DNA from: Mucilaginibacter auburnensis | GTDB lineage: Bacteria; Bacteroidota; Bacteroidia; Sphingobacteriales; Sphingobacteriaceae | Assembly: GCF_002797815.1 (NCBI RefSeq) | Contig: NZ_PGFJ01000001.1 | Coordinates: 2,294,001 to 2,358,000, forward strand | Reading direction: 5' to 3' | Length of the DNA: 64,000 nucleotides | Shown: positions 44,535 through 53,631 of the stretch, piece after piece | How the letters are laid out: the number at the start of each line of letters is the position of its first letter | Position numbering within the stretch: the first letter of the stretch is position 1 | Program-made: the position numbers and the translations under genes | The notes under the pieces: generated by a model | The model's database searches: none | What the model saw: only the letters and a program-made list of their open reading frames with translations | Told to the model about the DNA's origin: nothing

Positions 44535-45422
44535 TTAAAAATAATTTGCTTCTACATCTGCTAATAATCCCAATCCTTTAGGCTCCCAACCCAATGTTTG
44601 CTTTGTAAGCTCGCTGGATGCCAGGCAACTTATACCCGCAAAATGTGCCAGCCAACCAAAATGCGCGGTAACCCCATCTCCGGTTTTGCTAACCAGCGGC
44701 AGATTTAAGCCTTTAGCAACTGCTTTTGCAATCTCAATAAATGGTATTCCTTTATCACCAACAGGATGAAGCGTTTTTAAATCAGGCTTTTGCTCGATTA
44801 TGAGGCGGTAAACCGCTGCTGCATCTGTACGATGAACGGCTGGCCAAACATTGCTGCCATCGCCAACATAAGCAGATGCTCCGTGTTCTCGGGCCATATT
44901 AATTACCATTGGCACAAAACCATGATCGCCGGCATCATGTACGCTTGCGGGCAATCTTACTACATACACATCAGTACCTTTTGCCGCAGCTTCATTTGCA
45001 GCTTCTTCGGAAGCGGCGCGGGGTATAACGTCAGCGCCGGCTGTCAAAGCATCCATTTCGGTTACTTCCCTGTTGTAATGCAAAATGCCAACACCTGATG
45101 TTACAACTAATGGTTTACTTGTCCCGGCCAAAGCATCAGCAAAAATGCCTATCACTTTTCTATCGGCTTCGCAGCTGGCCTTGTATTGCGTAAAATCATG
45201 GTTAAAGGCAGTATGGATCACGGCATCGCAGGTTTGAGCGCCTTTAGTGATGATATCCGAATCATTAACATCTCCCAATAAAGTCTCAGCACCTAAAGAG
45301 GCTACCATTTCCGCACCCTTTTCATTGCGCACCAGGCCTAATACCTGATGACCGTTATTAAGCAGTTCTTCAACTATTGCCGAGCCTACAAATCCGGAGG
45401 CTCCTGTTACAAATACTTTCAT
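44535..45422 (-). CDS. NAD-dependent epimerase/dehydratase family (extended SDR)
   Basis: A 295-aa SDR-like protein. The NAD(P) motif is VTGASGFVG near residues 4-12, and the active-site region has Ser in VVTSGVGIL and, atypically, no clear YxxxK; the usual Tyr lies in the HYNREV segment or is lost. It has the FVPMVINMAREHG and HRTDAAAVYRL blocks of the family. I start at ATG 45422 as the frame opens with TTG. It is followed (on the same strand, upstream) by a Crp/Fnr gene 68 bases away, which may control it. Substrate unknown. Confidence 0.85.
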   Translation of the reverse strand: MKVFVTGASGFVGSAIVEELLNNGHQVLGLVRNEKGAEMVASLGAETLLGDVNDSDIITKGAQTCDAVIHTAFNHDFTQYKASCEADRKVIGIFADALAGTSKPLVVTSGVGILHYNREVTEMDALTAGADVIPRAASEEAANEAAAKGTDVYVVRLPASVHDAGDHGFVPMVINMAREHGASAYVGDGSNVWPAVHRTDAAAVYRLIIEQKPDLKTLHPVGDKGIPFIEIAKAVAKGLNLPLVSKTGDGVTAHFGWLAHFAGISCLASSELTKQTLGWEPKGLGLLADVEANYF

Positions 45423-45489
45423 AAGTTTCAATTTATATTACAAAAGTGAATACTAACAAAAGCAAAAAAGAAGTCATTTGACGCTATTT

Positions 45490-46071
45490 TCAAATACGCT
45501 GCAACTGGGCCTGCCTAACGCGGTTAAGCGTTTTAAGTGATATGCCAAGGTAAGCTGCTATCATTTTTAAAGGTAGCCGTTGCAGCAGGTGAGGGGTGTT
45601 TTTCAGAAAGTCCTCGTACCGTTCTTCCGGACCCGCACTTAATATAGTGTGCAACCTGTTTCGCGTAGCTTGCACGTTTTCTGAAATAATATGGTCTGAG
45701 AATAACTTCAATGCAGGAACCGCTAACAGTAAATGATCAAAATCAGGCTTGGCCCACATCAATACCCGGCTATTTTCAACGGCGCTAATGTTGTATTTTG
45801 ATGGCACCGTTTTGTTATAACTTTCTGCATCCAGCGTCCATGTATTTTCAGGAGCGAACTGAAGTATGTGTTCATGACCATCGGCGGTAAGGCTATACGT
45901 GCGAAGTAAACCTTTTGCAATAAAAGTTTTATGCCGGCAAATTGCTCCCTGCTCTAACAAAAACTCGCCTTTACGAAGTTGGCGAGGAACCGCGAGATCA
46001 CAGATCAGTTTAACATCGCTATCACAGATCTGGCTATTATTTTGCAGGTAATCTTTTAAAACATCGGTCAT
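45490..46071 (-). CDS. Crp/Fnr family transcriptional regulator
   Basis: A 193-aa protein with an N-terminal cyclic-nucleotide-binding-like barrel (about 15-120: LRKGEFLLEQGAICRHKTFIAKGLLRTY) and a short C-terminal helix-turn-helix (LPLKMIAAYLGISLKTLNRVRQAQ). The length and this ending are typical of the Bacteroidota Crp-like family that does not necessarily bind cAMP. It is encoded just upstream of the epimerase-like gene on the same strand and is the likely local regulator. Confidence 0.9.
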   Translation of the reverse strand: MTDVLKDYLQNNSQICDSDVKLICDLAVPRQLRKGEFLLEQGAICRHKTFIAKGLLRTYSLTADGHEHILQFAPENTWTLDAESYNKTVPSKYNISAVENSRVLMWAKPDFDHLLLAVPALKLFSDHIISENVQATRNRLHTILSAGPEERYEDFLKNTPHLLQRLPLKMIAAYLGISLKTLNRVRQAQLQRI

Positions 46072-46329
46072 TGATCAAAGTTAGTCATCCGTTTTCAAAA
46101 AGTTGCTGTATGATTACGAAAGTGCATTAACCATATTTATTATCATATTAATTAAAATATAAGGGTTTATTGCGGCCGGACTTAAAAACAATCAATGTAC
46201 CATTATTGCTTAGCATTGCTGTATTGAAGCTATTCATCACACACCTTTTGTAAACTTTTTGTTGAAGTATTTGTTATAAATCCGTGTCATAAATAATAGT
46301 ATGACTGAGTATTAACTAACAACAAGCTT

Positions 46330-47193
46330 ATGAAAAATAAGATATTATTTGCCGCATTATTTGCAGCGGCAGCTTTAACACAAAGCTGTGTAAGTAAAAA
46401 ACAATATGCTGCGCTTCAAACCAACTATGATAACCTGCAACAAAAGCAAAAGGATCTGGAAAAAAGCTACGATCTGACGCAACGGGAACTGGAAGGTTCA
46501 CGAACCCGGGTTAAAAGTTTAGAAGAACAAATATCATCAGAACGTTCAAACCTTGCCTCTTTGCAAGACGCGCTAAATAAATGTTTAGCCGGCAACACAC
46601 AAGGCGGTGCCAACATTGCCAAACTTGTTGATGAGATCAACTCGTCAAACAAATACATTAAACAGTTAATTTCTGCTAAAGGCAAAAGCGATTCGCTTAA
46701 CATGGTTTTGACCAACAACTTAACCCGCTCGTTGAGCCGCGAAGAAATGCAGGGTGTTGATGTGCAGGTGCTTAAAGGCGTGGTTTATATATCATTATCC
46801 GATAACATGTTATATAAATCAGGTAGCTATGAAATATCAGATCAAGCGGGCAGTACGTTGAGCAAAATATCAAAAATCATTAAAGATTACTCAGACTATG
46901 ATGTTTTGATAGAGGGTAATACAGACAACGTTCCTATCAAACAAACCAATATTCGTAACAATTGGGATTTGAGTGCTTTGCGCGCATCTTCAGTAGTGCA
47001 GACATTACAGAATACCTATGGCGTAGATCCCAAACGTTTAACGGCAGGTGGTCGTGGTGAGTATAATCCGATTGCTGATAATAGTACAGAAGCCGGTAAA
47101 ATTAAAAACCGTCGTACGCAAATCATTATTACACCTAAGTTAGATCAGTTTATGGATCTGATTGGCAAAGCACCCGAAACTGCTAACAAGTAA
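46330..47193 (+). CDS. OmpA family peptidoglycan-binding lipoprotein
   Basis: A 287-aa outer-membrane lipoprotein. The signal ends LTQSC (Cys20). A coiled coil fills about 30-100 (Gln, Lys, Leu heptads). The C-terminal OmpA domain has IEGNTDNVPIKQ and NWDLSALRASSVVQTL, with the conserved Asp/Arg that bind diaminopimelate (Asp in TDN, Arg in LRAS) and AGGRGEYNPIADN. It tethers the outer membrane to the cell wall. Confidence 0.93.
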   Translation: MKNKILFAALFAAAALTQSCVSKKQYAALQTNYDNLQQKQKDLEKSYDLTQRELEGSRTRVKSLEEQISSERSNLASLQDALNKCLAGNTQGGANIAKLVDEINSSNKYIKQLISAKGKSDSLNMVLTNNLTRSLSREEMQGVDVQVLKGVVYISLSDNMLYKSGSYEISDQAGSTLSKISKIIKDYSDYDVLIEGNTDNVPIKQTNIRNNWDLSALRASSVVQTLQNTYGVDPKRLTAGGRGEYNPIADNSTEAGKIKNRRTQIIITPKLDQFMDLIGKAPETANK

Positions 47194-47243
47194 TTAATTT
47201 CGGTACAGCTGTTGAATAGCTTAACACGTAAATTTAAATATCT

Positions 47244-47423
47244 ATGAAAGCACAGGATTTTAAAAACAACGGGAACAAGCAAGGCAACCCAACTGCCGAC
47301 AGAGGTTTTAATAATCACCGTGAAGATCAAAAACAACGCGGTATAAGTAATTCAGGAGGGCAGCCGTCTTTTACAACATCAAGTAAAGACAGCGCTCACC
47401 AGCCTCCCAAAAAGAAAGATTGA
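47244..47423 (+). CDS. Small polar hypothetical protein (59 aa)
   Basis: A 59-codon frame runs from ATG 47244 to TGA 47423, just under the usual size cut-off. The protein is polar, rich in Asn, Gln, Lys, Ser and Gly, and probably disordered, ending PPKKKD. The gap to the OmpA gene is 50 bases and a strong terminator follows, so it is likely the last gene of the OmpA transcript. I know no family. Confidence 0.55.
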   Translation: MKAQDFKNNGNKQGNPTADRGFNNHREDQKQRGISNSGGQPSFTTSSKDSAHQPPKKKD

Positions 47424-47444
47424 TCAACTACCATGTTGATATAA

Positions 47445-47478
47445 AAATGCCTTTCCAATAAATTGGAGAGGCATTTTT
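47445..47478 (+). terminator. Rho-independent terminator
   Basis: A 14-bp stem (AAATGCCTTTCCAA with TTGGAGAGGCATTT, one G-U pair) closes a TAAA loop and continues into a T tract, 21 bases after the small gene. Confidence 0.85.
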
Positions 47479-47584
47479 GTTTTTTTAACATGCATTAAAA
47501 CTACTTCGTTTTCGTAAAAATACCACATCATGTTGCATGTTTTATTACGTCTTACATTACTTTTAAGTTTTTAACCAATTAGCC

Positions 47585-48829
47585 ATGTTCAATAATACTA
47601 ATGCTTTTAAGCGATCTTTTTTGCGCTACTTCCTGCTGGTCTTCACAGTAATTTATACCAACGTAACATTTGCTCAAACCGCTCAAAAAGGCTGGGTAGG
47701 CACGTGGGGTACTGCACGCCAGTTAGTTGAGCCCAATAATATGGCGCCAGCTCCCGGTTTGGCTAATAATACCATAAGGCAATTGGTAGCTGTTTCCATA
47801 GGCGGTAAAAAAATCCGACTTAAATTTTCAAACGAGTTTAGTAAAGCTGCCACTACCTTAAAGAAAGTACAAATAGCTGTTTCTAAAGGAGGTAGCGCTA
47901 TTGATGAAAGTACTACTAAAACGCTAATGTTTAATGGTAAGGAGGAAGTTACCATGGAACCGGGTGTTGAAATAACTTCGGATGAGATTTCGTTCAAATT
48001 AACCCCACGAATGCAAGTGGCCATAACCATTGCATACGGTCAGGTTTCGGAAACTGTTACAGGACACCCGGGTTCGCGTACTACATCATATATATTACCT
48101 GGAAATCAAACAGGTGCCAATACTGATTACAGCGCTGCTGTAAAAACTGATCATTGGTACACTGTTATAGGCATTGATGTTCAAAATAAATCAAAAAAGG
48201 CCGGTGCTGTTGCCACATTTGGCGATTCGATAACCGATGGCAGGGGATCGGGCACCAATAAGCAAAACCGCTGGCCCGATATATTTTCAATGGAATTGTT
48301 AAAAGACAATGCTACTAAAGATGTTGGTGTGCTTAACATGGGCATTGGTGGTAATGCAGTGTTGAGGGGCGGCTTAGGTCCGTACGCGCTCAGTCGCTTT
48401 GAGCACGATGTATTGAACCAGGCAGGCATTAAATGGGTTATTATTTATGAAGGCGTAAATGACCTGGGTGGCAAGCGCGATAGCACAATGGCTTACAGAA
48501 CCGCTTCTGATTTGATAGCCGCTTATGAAAAAATGATAGGCCAGGCACATGCTAAAGGTATTAAGGTGTATGGTGCTACCATTATGGCTTTTAAAGGTAA
48601 CAGCTATTATAATAAACACAGTGAAGGTGCCCGCCAAAAAGTAAATGAGTGGATACGCAACAGTGGTAAGTTTGATGCTGTTATTGATTTTGATAAAACC
48701 CTGCGAGACCCTGCCGATCCTGAAATGTTGTTGGATTCTGCTCAATCTGGTGCTAATGATCATCTGCACCCTAATGAACAGGGGTATGTAATGATGGGTA
48801 AATCAATTGATCTGAATCTCTTTAAGTAG
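47585..48829 (+). CDS. Secreted SGNH/GDSL-family esterase or carbohydrate hydrolase
   Basis: A 414-aa exported protein (signal peptide about residues 1-31, ending TFAQ). The first 190 residues are strand-rich. The SGNH hydrolase follows: block I FGDSITDG (Ser215), block II Gly in GIGGNAVL, block III GVNDLGG (Asn), and block V NDHLHPNEQG with the Asp-x-x-His pair. It is likely a carbohydrate esterase or lipase-like enzyme; the exact bond is not known. It stands alone with its own terminator. Confidence 0.9.
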   Translation: MFNNTNAFKRSFLRYFLLVFTVIYTNVTFAQTAQKGWVGTWGTARQLVEPNNMAPAPGLANNTIRQLVAVSIGGKKIRLKFSNEFSKAATTLKKVQIAVSKGGSAIDESTTKTLMFNGKEEVTMEPGVEITSDEISFKLTPRMQVAITIAYGQVSETVTGHPGSRTTSYILPGNQTGANTDYSAAVKTDHWYTVIGIDVQNKSKKAGAVATFGDSITDGRGSGTNKQNRWPDIFSMELLKDNATKDVGVLNMGIGGNAVLRGGLGPYALSRFEHDVLNQAGIKWVIIYEGVNDLGGKRDSTMAYRTASDLIAAYEKMIGQAHAKGIKVYGATIMAFKGNSYYNKHSEGARQKVNEWIRNSGKFDAVIDFDKTLRDPADPEMLLDSAQSGANDHLHPNEQGYVMMGKSIDLNLFK

Positions 48830-48851
48830 AAAAATTATACAATGATAACTC

Positions 48852-48877
48852 AGGCTCGCTTTTACCGGGCCTTTTTT
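48852..48877 (+). terminator. Rho-independent terminator
   Basis: AGGCTCG pairs with CGGGCCT (one G-U pair), followed by six T residues, 22 bases after the SGNH hydrolase stop. Confidence 0.65.
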
Positions 48878-48927
48878 ATTTGTAGCTGCTTTTCTTAACA
48901 AATTTTAATCAATTGCTTATAAAGTTG

Positions 48928-48935
48928 TACTTTTC
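48928..48935 (+). promoter_or_regulatory. Candidate -7 element of the malic enzyme gene
   Basis: TACTTTTC fits the TAnnTTTG family with the last base changed, 29 bases before ATG 48965. No clear -33 element is present. Confidence 0.35.
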
Positions 48936-48964
48936 GCCCCACTAAATCAATACCGTTAAACTTT

Positions 48965-51226
48965 ATGAGCGACCACAGAAAAACTACCGATGCCCTTGAC
49001 TATCATGCCATGGGCAGGCCCGGCAAAATAGAAGTTATACCCACCAAGCCCACCCGTTCACAGCGCGATCTTACACTTGCTTATTCACCGGGTGTAGCCG
49101 AACCATGCTTGCGAATAGCGGAGAATGAGGAAGACGCTTATAAATACACCGCTAAAGGTAATTTAGTAGCTGTAATAAGTAACGGAACCGCTGTTTTAGG
49201 CTTGGGCGATATTGGCGCTCAGGCGGGTAAGCCTGTAATGGAAGGCAAGGGTTTATTGTTCAAAATATTTGCCGATATAGATGTTTTTGACCTCGAGCTG
49301 AACACAAAAAATATTGACGAATTTGTAAACACCGTAAAAATACTTGAACCTACTTTTGGCGGTATCAACCTGGAAGATATTAAGGCGCCTGAATGTTTTG
49401 AAATAGAAAGACGCTTAAAAGCCGAAATGAATATTCCTGTGATGCATGATGATCAACATGGCACCGCTATTATTTCATCTGCAGCATTGATCAATGCCTG
49501 CGAGTTGCAGGAGAAAGACATCAGCAAAGTAAAGATCATTATTAACGGTGCCGGAGCTGCCGCTATATCATGCGCGCGCCTTTATTTGAGCGTTGGCGCG
49601 CAGAAAGAGAATATTATTATGCTGGACAGAAAAGGAGTTATCCGTGCAGACAGGGAAGCGCTTGAGCCAATAAAAGCCGAATTTGCAACCGGTGCAGATC
49701 TGTATACTTTAGACCAAGCTGTTAAAGGAGCCGATGTATTTATTGGTTTATCAAGTGCCAACACATTTAGCCCTGAAATGCTGCTTTCAATGGCTGAACG
49801 TCCTATCGTTTTCGCCATGGCTAATCCTGATCCTGAAATAGCTTATGACCTTGCTGTGAGTACCCGCAAGGATGTGATCATGGCCACCGGACGTTCTGAT
49901 TTCCCTAATCAGGTAAATAATGTATTGGGCTTTCCATTTATTTTTAGGGGAGCATTAGATGTAAGAGCGACTGCCATTAATGAGGAAATGAAGATCGCTG
50001 CTGTTTATGCCATTGCTGAACTGGTTAAGAAGCCCGTACCCGAATCGGTTACACAGGCTTATAATGTTAAGCACCTGGCATTCAGTAATGAATATATTAT
50101 TCCAAAACCAATGGACCCAAGGCTGATCAGCACGGTTTCGCCTGCTGTGGCTAAAGCGGCTATTGCATCGGGTGTAGCACGTAAGGTTATAACTGATTGG
50201 AGTGCGTATGAAGAAGAACTCAACCAACGTTTGGGTGTGGAGAACGTTATGCTGCGCGCGCTCACTAACAAGGCTAAAGCAGCTCCTAAGCGTGTTGTGT
50301 TTGCAGAGGCTGATAATTATAAAATTTTAAAGGCGGCACAAATTGTAAAAGATGAAGGTACCGCCATTCCCATTCTTTTAGGTAACAAAGAGCAAATACA
50401 AAAGCTAATTACAGAAAACAACCTCGACCTGGAAGGCGTACAAATATTTGAACCTGCCTTAGAGACCGATAAGCTGAAACAGTACGCTGAGTTTTTATAC
50501 AAGAAAAGACAGCGAAAGGGTATGAGTCGTAAACAGGCTAATAAGTTGATGTTAGACCGTAATTACTTTGGCGCATCTATGGTACAATTTGGGGATGCCG
50601 ATGCGCTGATCTCGGGCATTACTATGGATTATGCTTTGACCATTAAACCCGCACTGCACATCATCGGCACAAAACCGGCGGTGAAAAGGGTGGCAGGTAT
50701 TTACATGATGTTAACCAAACGCGGCCCTATATTTTTGGGCGATACCAGCGTAAATAAAGAGCCATCTGTTGACGAACTGGTTGATATTACTGTATTGGTA
50801 AATGATGCTGTAAAGAAGTTTAACGTTGAGCCTCGTATAGCCATGATATCCTACTCCAATTTTGGTTCAACTGATGGAACTATTCCTGAGAAAACAGCCG
50901 AAGTGGTGCGCATTATCAAAGAGCATCATCCGGAAATTTTAATTGACGGAGAAATGCAGGTGAATTTTGCGCTCAATCCAAAGCTACTTGCCGAAAATTT
51001 TGAATTTAGCGCTCTTACAGACGCTCCGGCTAATACGTTGGTATTCCCCAACCTTGAATCGGGTAACGTAGCATATAAGATATTGCAGGAGTTAGGAGAG
51101 GCAGAGGCGGTTGGACCAATATTATTAGGCTTGAATAAACCAGTGCACGTTTTGCAAATGGGTAGCACTGTACGCGAGATAGTTAATATGGTTAATATTG
51201 CAGTTATTGACGCGCAAGGCTGCTAA
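48965..51226 (+). CDS. maeB: NADP-dependent malic enzyme with C-terminal phosphotransacetylase-like domain
   Basis: A 753-aa fusion typical of MaeB. The malic enzyme domain (about 1-420) includes LTLAYSPGVAEPCL, the metal-binding VMHDDQHGTAII, and the nucleotide motif IINGAGAAAIS. The C-terminal half (about 430-753) resembles phosphotransacetylase (GDADALISGITMDYA and GLNKPVHVLQMGSTVREIVNMV) and is usually regulatory, binding acetyl-CoA. It decarboxylates malate to pyruvate, giving NADPH. It is monocistronic with a perfect terminator. Confidence 0.96.
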   Translation: MSDHRKTTDALDYHAMGRPGKIEVIPTKPTRSQRDLTLAYSPGVAEPCLRIAENEEDAYKYTAKGNLVAVISNGTAVLGLGDIGAQAGKPVMEGKGLLFKIFADIDVFDLELNTKNIDEFVNTVKILEPTFGGINLEDIKAPECFEIERRLKAEMNIPVMHDDQHGTAIISSAALINACELQEKDISKVKIIINGAGAAAISCARLYLSVGAQKENIIMLDRKGVIRADREALEPIKAEFATGADLYTLDQAVKGADVFIGLSSANTFSPEMLLSMAERPIVFAMANPDPEIAYDLAVSTRKDVIMATGRSDFPNQVNNVLGFPFIFRGALDVRATAINEEMKIAAVYAIAELVKKPVPESVTQAYNVKHLAFSNEYIIPKPMDPRLISTVSPAVAKAAIASGVARKVITDWSAYEEELNQRLGVENVMLRALTNKAKAAPKRVVFAEADNYKILKAAQIVKDEGTAIPILLGNKEQIQKLITENNLDLEGVQIFEPALETDKLKQYAEFLYKKRQRKGMSRKQANKLMLDRNYFGASMVQFGDADALISGITMDYALTIKPALHIIGTKPAVKRVAGIYMMLTKRGPIFLGDTSVNKEPSVDELVDITVLVNDAVKKFNVEPRIAMISYSNFGSTDGTIPEKTAEVVRIIKEHHPEILIDGEMQVNFALNPKLLAENFEFSALTDAPANTLVFPNLESGNVAYKILQELGEAEAVGPILLGLNKPVHVLQMGSTVREIVNMVNIAVIDAQGC

Positions 51227-51250
51227 TAAAGTCTTAGTAATTAGATATGA

Positions 51251-51282
51251 GGGATGACTATTTGCATAGTCATCCCTTTTTT
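51251..51282 (+). terminator. Rho-independent terminator of maeB
   Basis: GGGATGACTAT pairs perfectly with ATAGTCATCCC around a TTGC loop, followed by six T residues, 24 bases after the malic enzyme stop. Confidence 0.9.
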
Positions 51283-51649
51283 GTAAAATTTCGAGTTTTT
51301 GTTGGTATTAAAGTTTAATTATGGAAGTTAATGTAGTTTTAATGTTGTTGGTGGTTGCAAAATTGATAAAATGAAACTTTTAAATACTTAATAATTTAGG
51401 ATTTTTTATCATTTAATTGCGAATACTTAAATATAATGACATTTAAGTACTTTTTTACGTGTCTATTTTTGAAACATTTTAAAATTTTACATCTATTTAA
51501 TTAAAATTTAATAAAAGTTACTATTTAAGTTGAAACATATATTTGTTTGTATATAAAATTTGTAATTTTAAGGCAGTAGCGAGTAAATATTTGCAAGTTA
51601 TTTAATCAAGTTTTGAAAAATATTTAAATAATGTAAGGGAGAGCGATAA
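51283..51649. other. AT-rich intergenic region
   Basis: This 367-base region is very AT-rich (long runs of AATTTTA and ATTTAA) and contains no gene. It is the upstream region of the second sigma/FecR/SusCD system. I cannot fix a single promoter with confidence. Confidence 0.5.
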
Positions 51650-52189
51650 ATGAGGGTTTCTGACGAGGAGCTTGTGAGATTAATGGCAGCCGATAACGAA
51701 AAGGCTTTTCAAATACTTTACAACAGGTATTGGGATAAGTTGCTTATAAGGGCTTACAGCATTTTAAAAGCGCATGAACTTGCCGAAGAAGTTGTTCAGG
51801 ATTCATTCATTAATTTATGGAAAAAACGTCATACCATTACTATTAAACACACTTTCAATACTTACATTTCTGCTGTAGTTAAGTACGAGGTACTTAGAAA
51901 ACTGGCCAAGCAACCAACAACCTTATATATGGAAGATATAGCTGTTGTAGCTATACATGATCATTCCACTCAAAACCGTCTTGATTTTGACGACCTCCAT
52001 GCCCAAATAGAACAAACAGTTAAAGTGTTGCCAGATAAATGTCAACTGGTATTCCGTTTAAGCAGGGAAGAAGGTCTTACCGCCAAACAAATTTCAGATG
52101 CCTTACAGATCTCTCCAAAAACCGTTGAGGCGCATATTACAAAAGCTCTAAAAACACTTCGTGTGAGTTTAGGTAGCTTTTTTATGTAA
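51650..52189 (+). CDS. ECF-type RNA polymerase sigma factor (system 2)
   Basis: A 179-aa ECF sigma-70 protein. Region 2 (about 10-75) has AEEVVQDSFINLWKKR and region 4 (about 115-170) LPDKCQLVFRLSREEGLTAKQISDALQISPKTVEAHITKAL. It is followed by FecR, SusC and SusD genes and is the output of the STN-receptor signal for this locus. An AT-rich upstream region of more than 350 bases may hold its own promoter. Confidence 0.93.
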   Translation: MRVSDEELVRLMAADNEKAFQILYNRYWDKLLIRAYSILKAHELAEEVVQDSFINLWKKRHTITIKHTFNTYISAVVKYEVLRKLAKQPTTLYMEDIAVVAIHDHSTQNRLDFDDLHAQIEQTVKVLPDKCQLVFRLSREEGLTAKQISDALQISPKTVEAHITKALKTLRVSLGSFFM

Positions 52190-52333
52190 TTAGTCATATA
52201 TTTTAGCTTATTTTCAAGAATTATAGATAATCGTTATAGATTATTTAATGATATGTATCTTTTTTTAATTTTTTTTAAAACAGGCTAAGGGTATTCGATA
52301 CATTTCATACGCTATATAAGAAACACGAGCGTA

Positions 52334-53482
52334 ATGCAGTATCTGTCTAAAGAGAAAATTCAGGAGTTGTCAGATAAATGGTTAAAAGGAACCATAACTG
52401 CTGATGAACTTGCTGTTTTAGAAGATTGGTACAACAGTCACCCTAATAAAGACATTAATTGGACGGCGGGTGATTGGGATGAAAAGCAACTTAAGGAAAG
52501 ATTGTATTATAACATACAATCGCAACTTGCTGATGAGCTTACGCCGGCGAAATTCAATTACAAAAAAATCCTGTATTCAGCAGCTGCCATGGTTACCCTA
52601 GCTATTGGCGCTCTTTACTTATACTCGCGTAATGCAGTTGTTAAAGAACAGGAGTTAGCAGCCAATCCGGTTATCGTTAGTACCGGTAACTTAAATAAAG
52701 CTACGCTAACGCTTTCGGATGGGAGAATTGTTGAGTTAAATGGCGCTACAAATGGCATAATTGCATCCGATGCAGGTACCGACATACGCAAAACGGCCAA
52801 TGGAGAAATATTATATAGCGCGGGGCATGATGAAGCAAAGTCAAACGCTGTTGCCTTTAATACTATCAGTACGCCAAAAGGGGGGCAGTTTCAAATATCA
52901 TTACCTGACGGCAGCAAGGTATGGCTCAACGCGCTTAGTGCTGTAAAATTCCCCGCGGTATTTAAAGGCAAGGAAAGATTGGTTGAGCTTACCGGTGAAG
53001 CCTACTTTGAGGTAGCTAAGAACAGGGAAATGCCATTTAAAGTAAAAATGCCCGATGGTACTTTGGTAGAAGTATTGGGTACGCATTTCAATATAGCGGC
53101 CTATCCTGGAGACAAAAGCGTTGATGCCACCTTATTGGAAGGATCAATAGACATACAAAAGGGTAACATCAAAAAATTAATGGTTCCCGGTGAAATGGCT
53201 GAAGTGACTGATAAGATCCAGCTGCGTCATGTAAATGTTGAAGACGCGGTATCATGGAAAAACGGCTTGTTCAGATTTGATAACGCAAGCGTAAGCGCGG
53301 TAATGCGTGAAATGGAGCGATGGTACGGCGTAGAAGTTGTGTATAGTGACGGAATGCCTGATAACGAGATAACAGGTTATATTTCCCGCAATGCCAAACT
53401 TGAAGAGGTGTTGAAAATGCTTGAACTAAGCGATGTTAGAACTAAACAACAAGGAAACAAAATTATAGTATTGAAAAACTAA
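52334..53482 (+). CDS. FecR family anti-sigma factor (system 2)
   Basis: A 382-aa inner-membrane protein with a cytosolic N-terminus, one membrane helix at about 77-96 (LYSAAAMVTLAIGALYLY), the FecR domain (STPKGGQFQISLPDGSKVWLNA and GEAYFEVAKNREMPFKVK), and the C-terminal DUF4974 domain (FRFDNASVSAVMREMERWYGVEV). It starts 144 bases after the sigma gene. It passes the receptor signal to that sigma factor. Confidence 0.93.
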   Translation: MQYLSKEKIQELSDKWLKGTITADELAVLEDWYNSHPNKDINWTAGDWDEKQLKERLYYNIQSQLADELTPAKFNYKKILYSAAAMVTLAIGALYLYSRNAVVKEQELAANPVIVSTGNLNKATLTLSDGRIVELNGATNGIIASDAGTDIRKTANGEILYSAGHDEAKSNAVAFNTISTPKGGQFQISLPDGSKVWLNALSAVKFPAVFKGKERLVELTGEAYFEVAKNREMPFKVKMPDGTLVEVLGTHFNIAAYPGDKSVDATLLEGSIDIQKGNIKKLMVPGEMAEVTDKIQLRHVNVEDAVSWKNGLFRFDNASVSAVMREMERWYGVEVVYSDGMPDNEITGYISRNAKLEEVLKMLELSDVRTKQQGNKIIVLKN

Positions 53483-53537
53483 AGAAATCGAATACGATAT
53501 GGGACCATAAATAATATGCACATATCTCAAATAAAAA

Positions 53538-53561
53538 CCGGAGGTGTACCACCACCCCCGG
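53538..53561 (+). promoter_or_regulatory. Stem-loop between FecR and SusC genes
   Basis: CCGG-A-GGTG pairs with CACC-C-CCGG around a short loop (one mismatch), 56 bases after the FecR stop. No T tract follows. Such hairpins are often seen before SusC genes and may set relative mRNA levels. Confidence 0.45.
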
Positions 53562-53631
53562 CTATAAGATTGAGGGCAAAAACAAAAAACTTTCTAACGA
53601 TCTAATATTTAACCCTAAACAATGCAAAACT

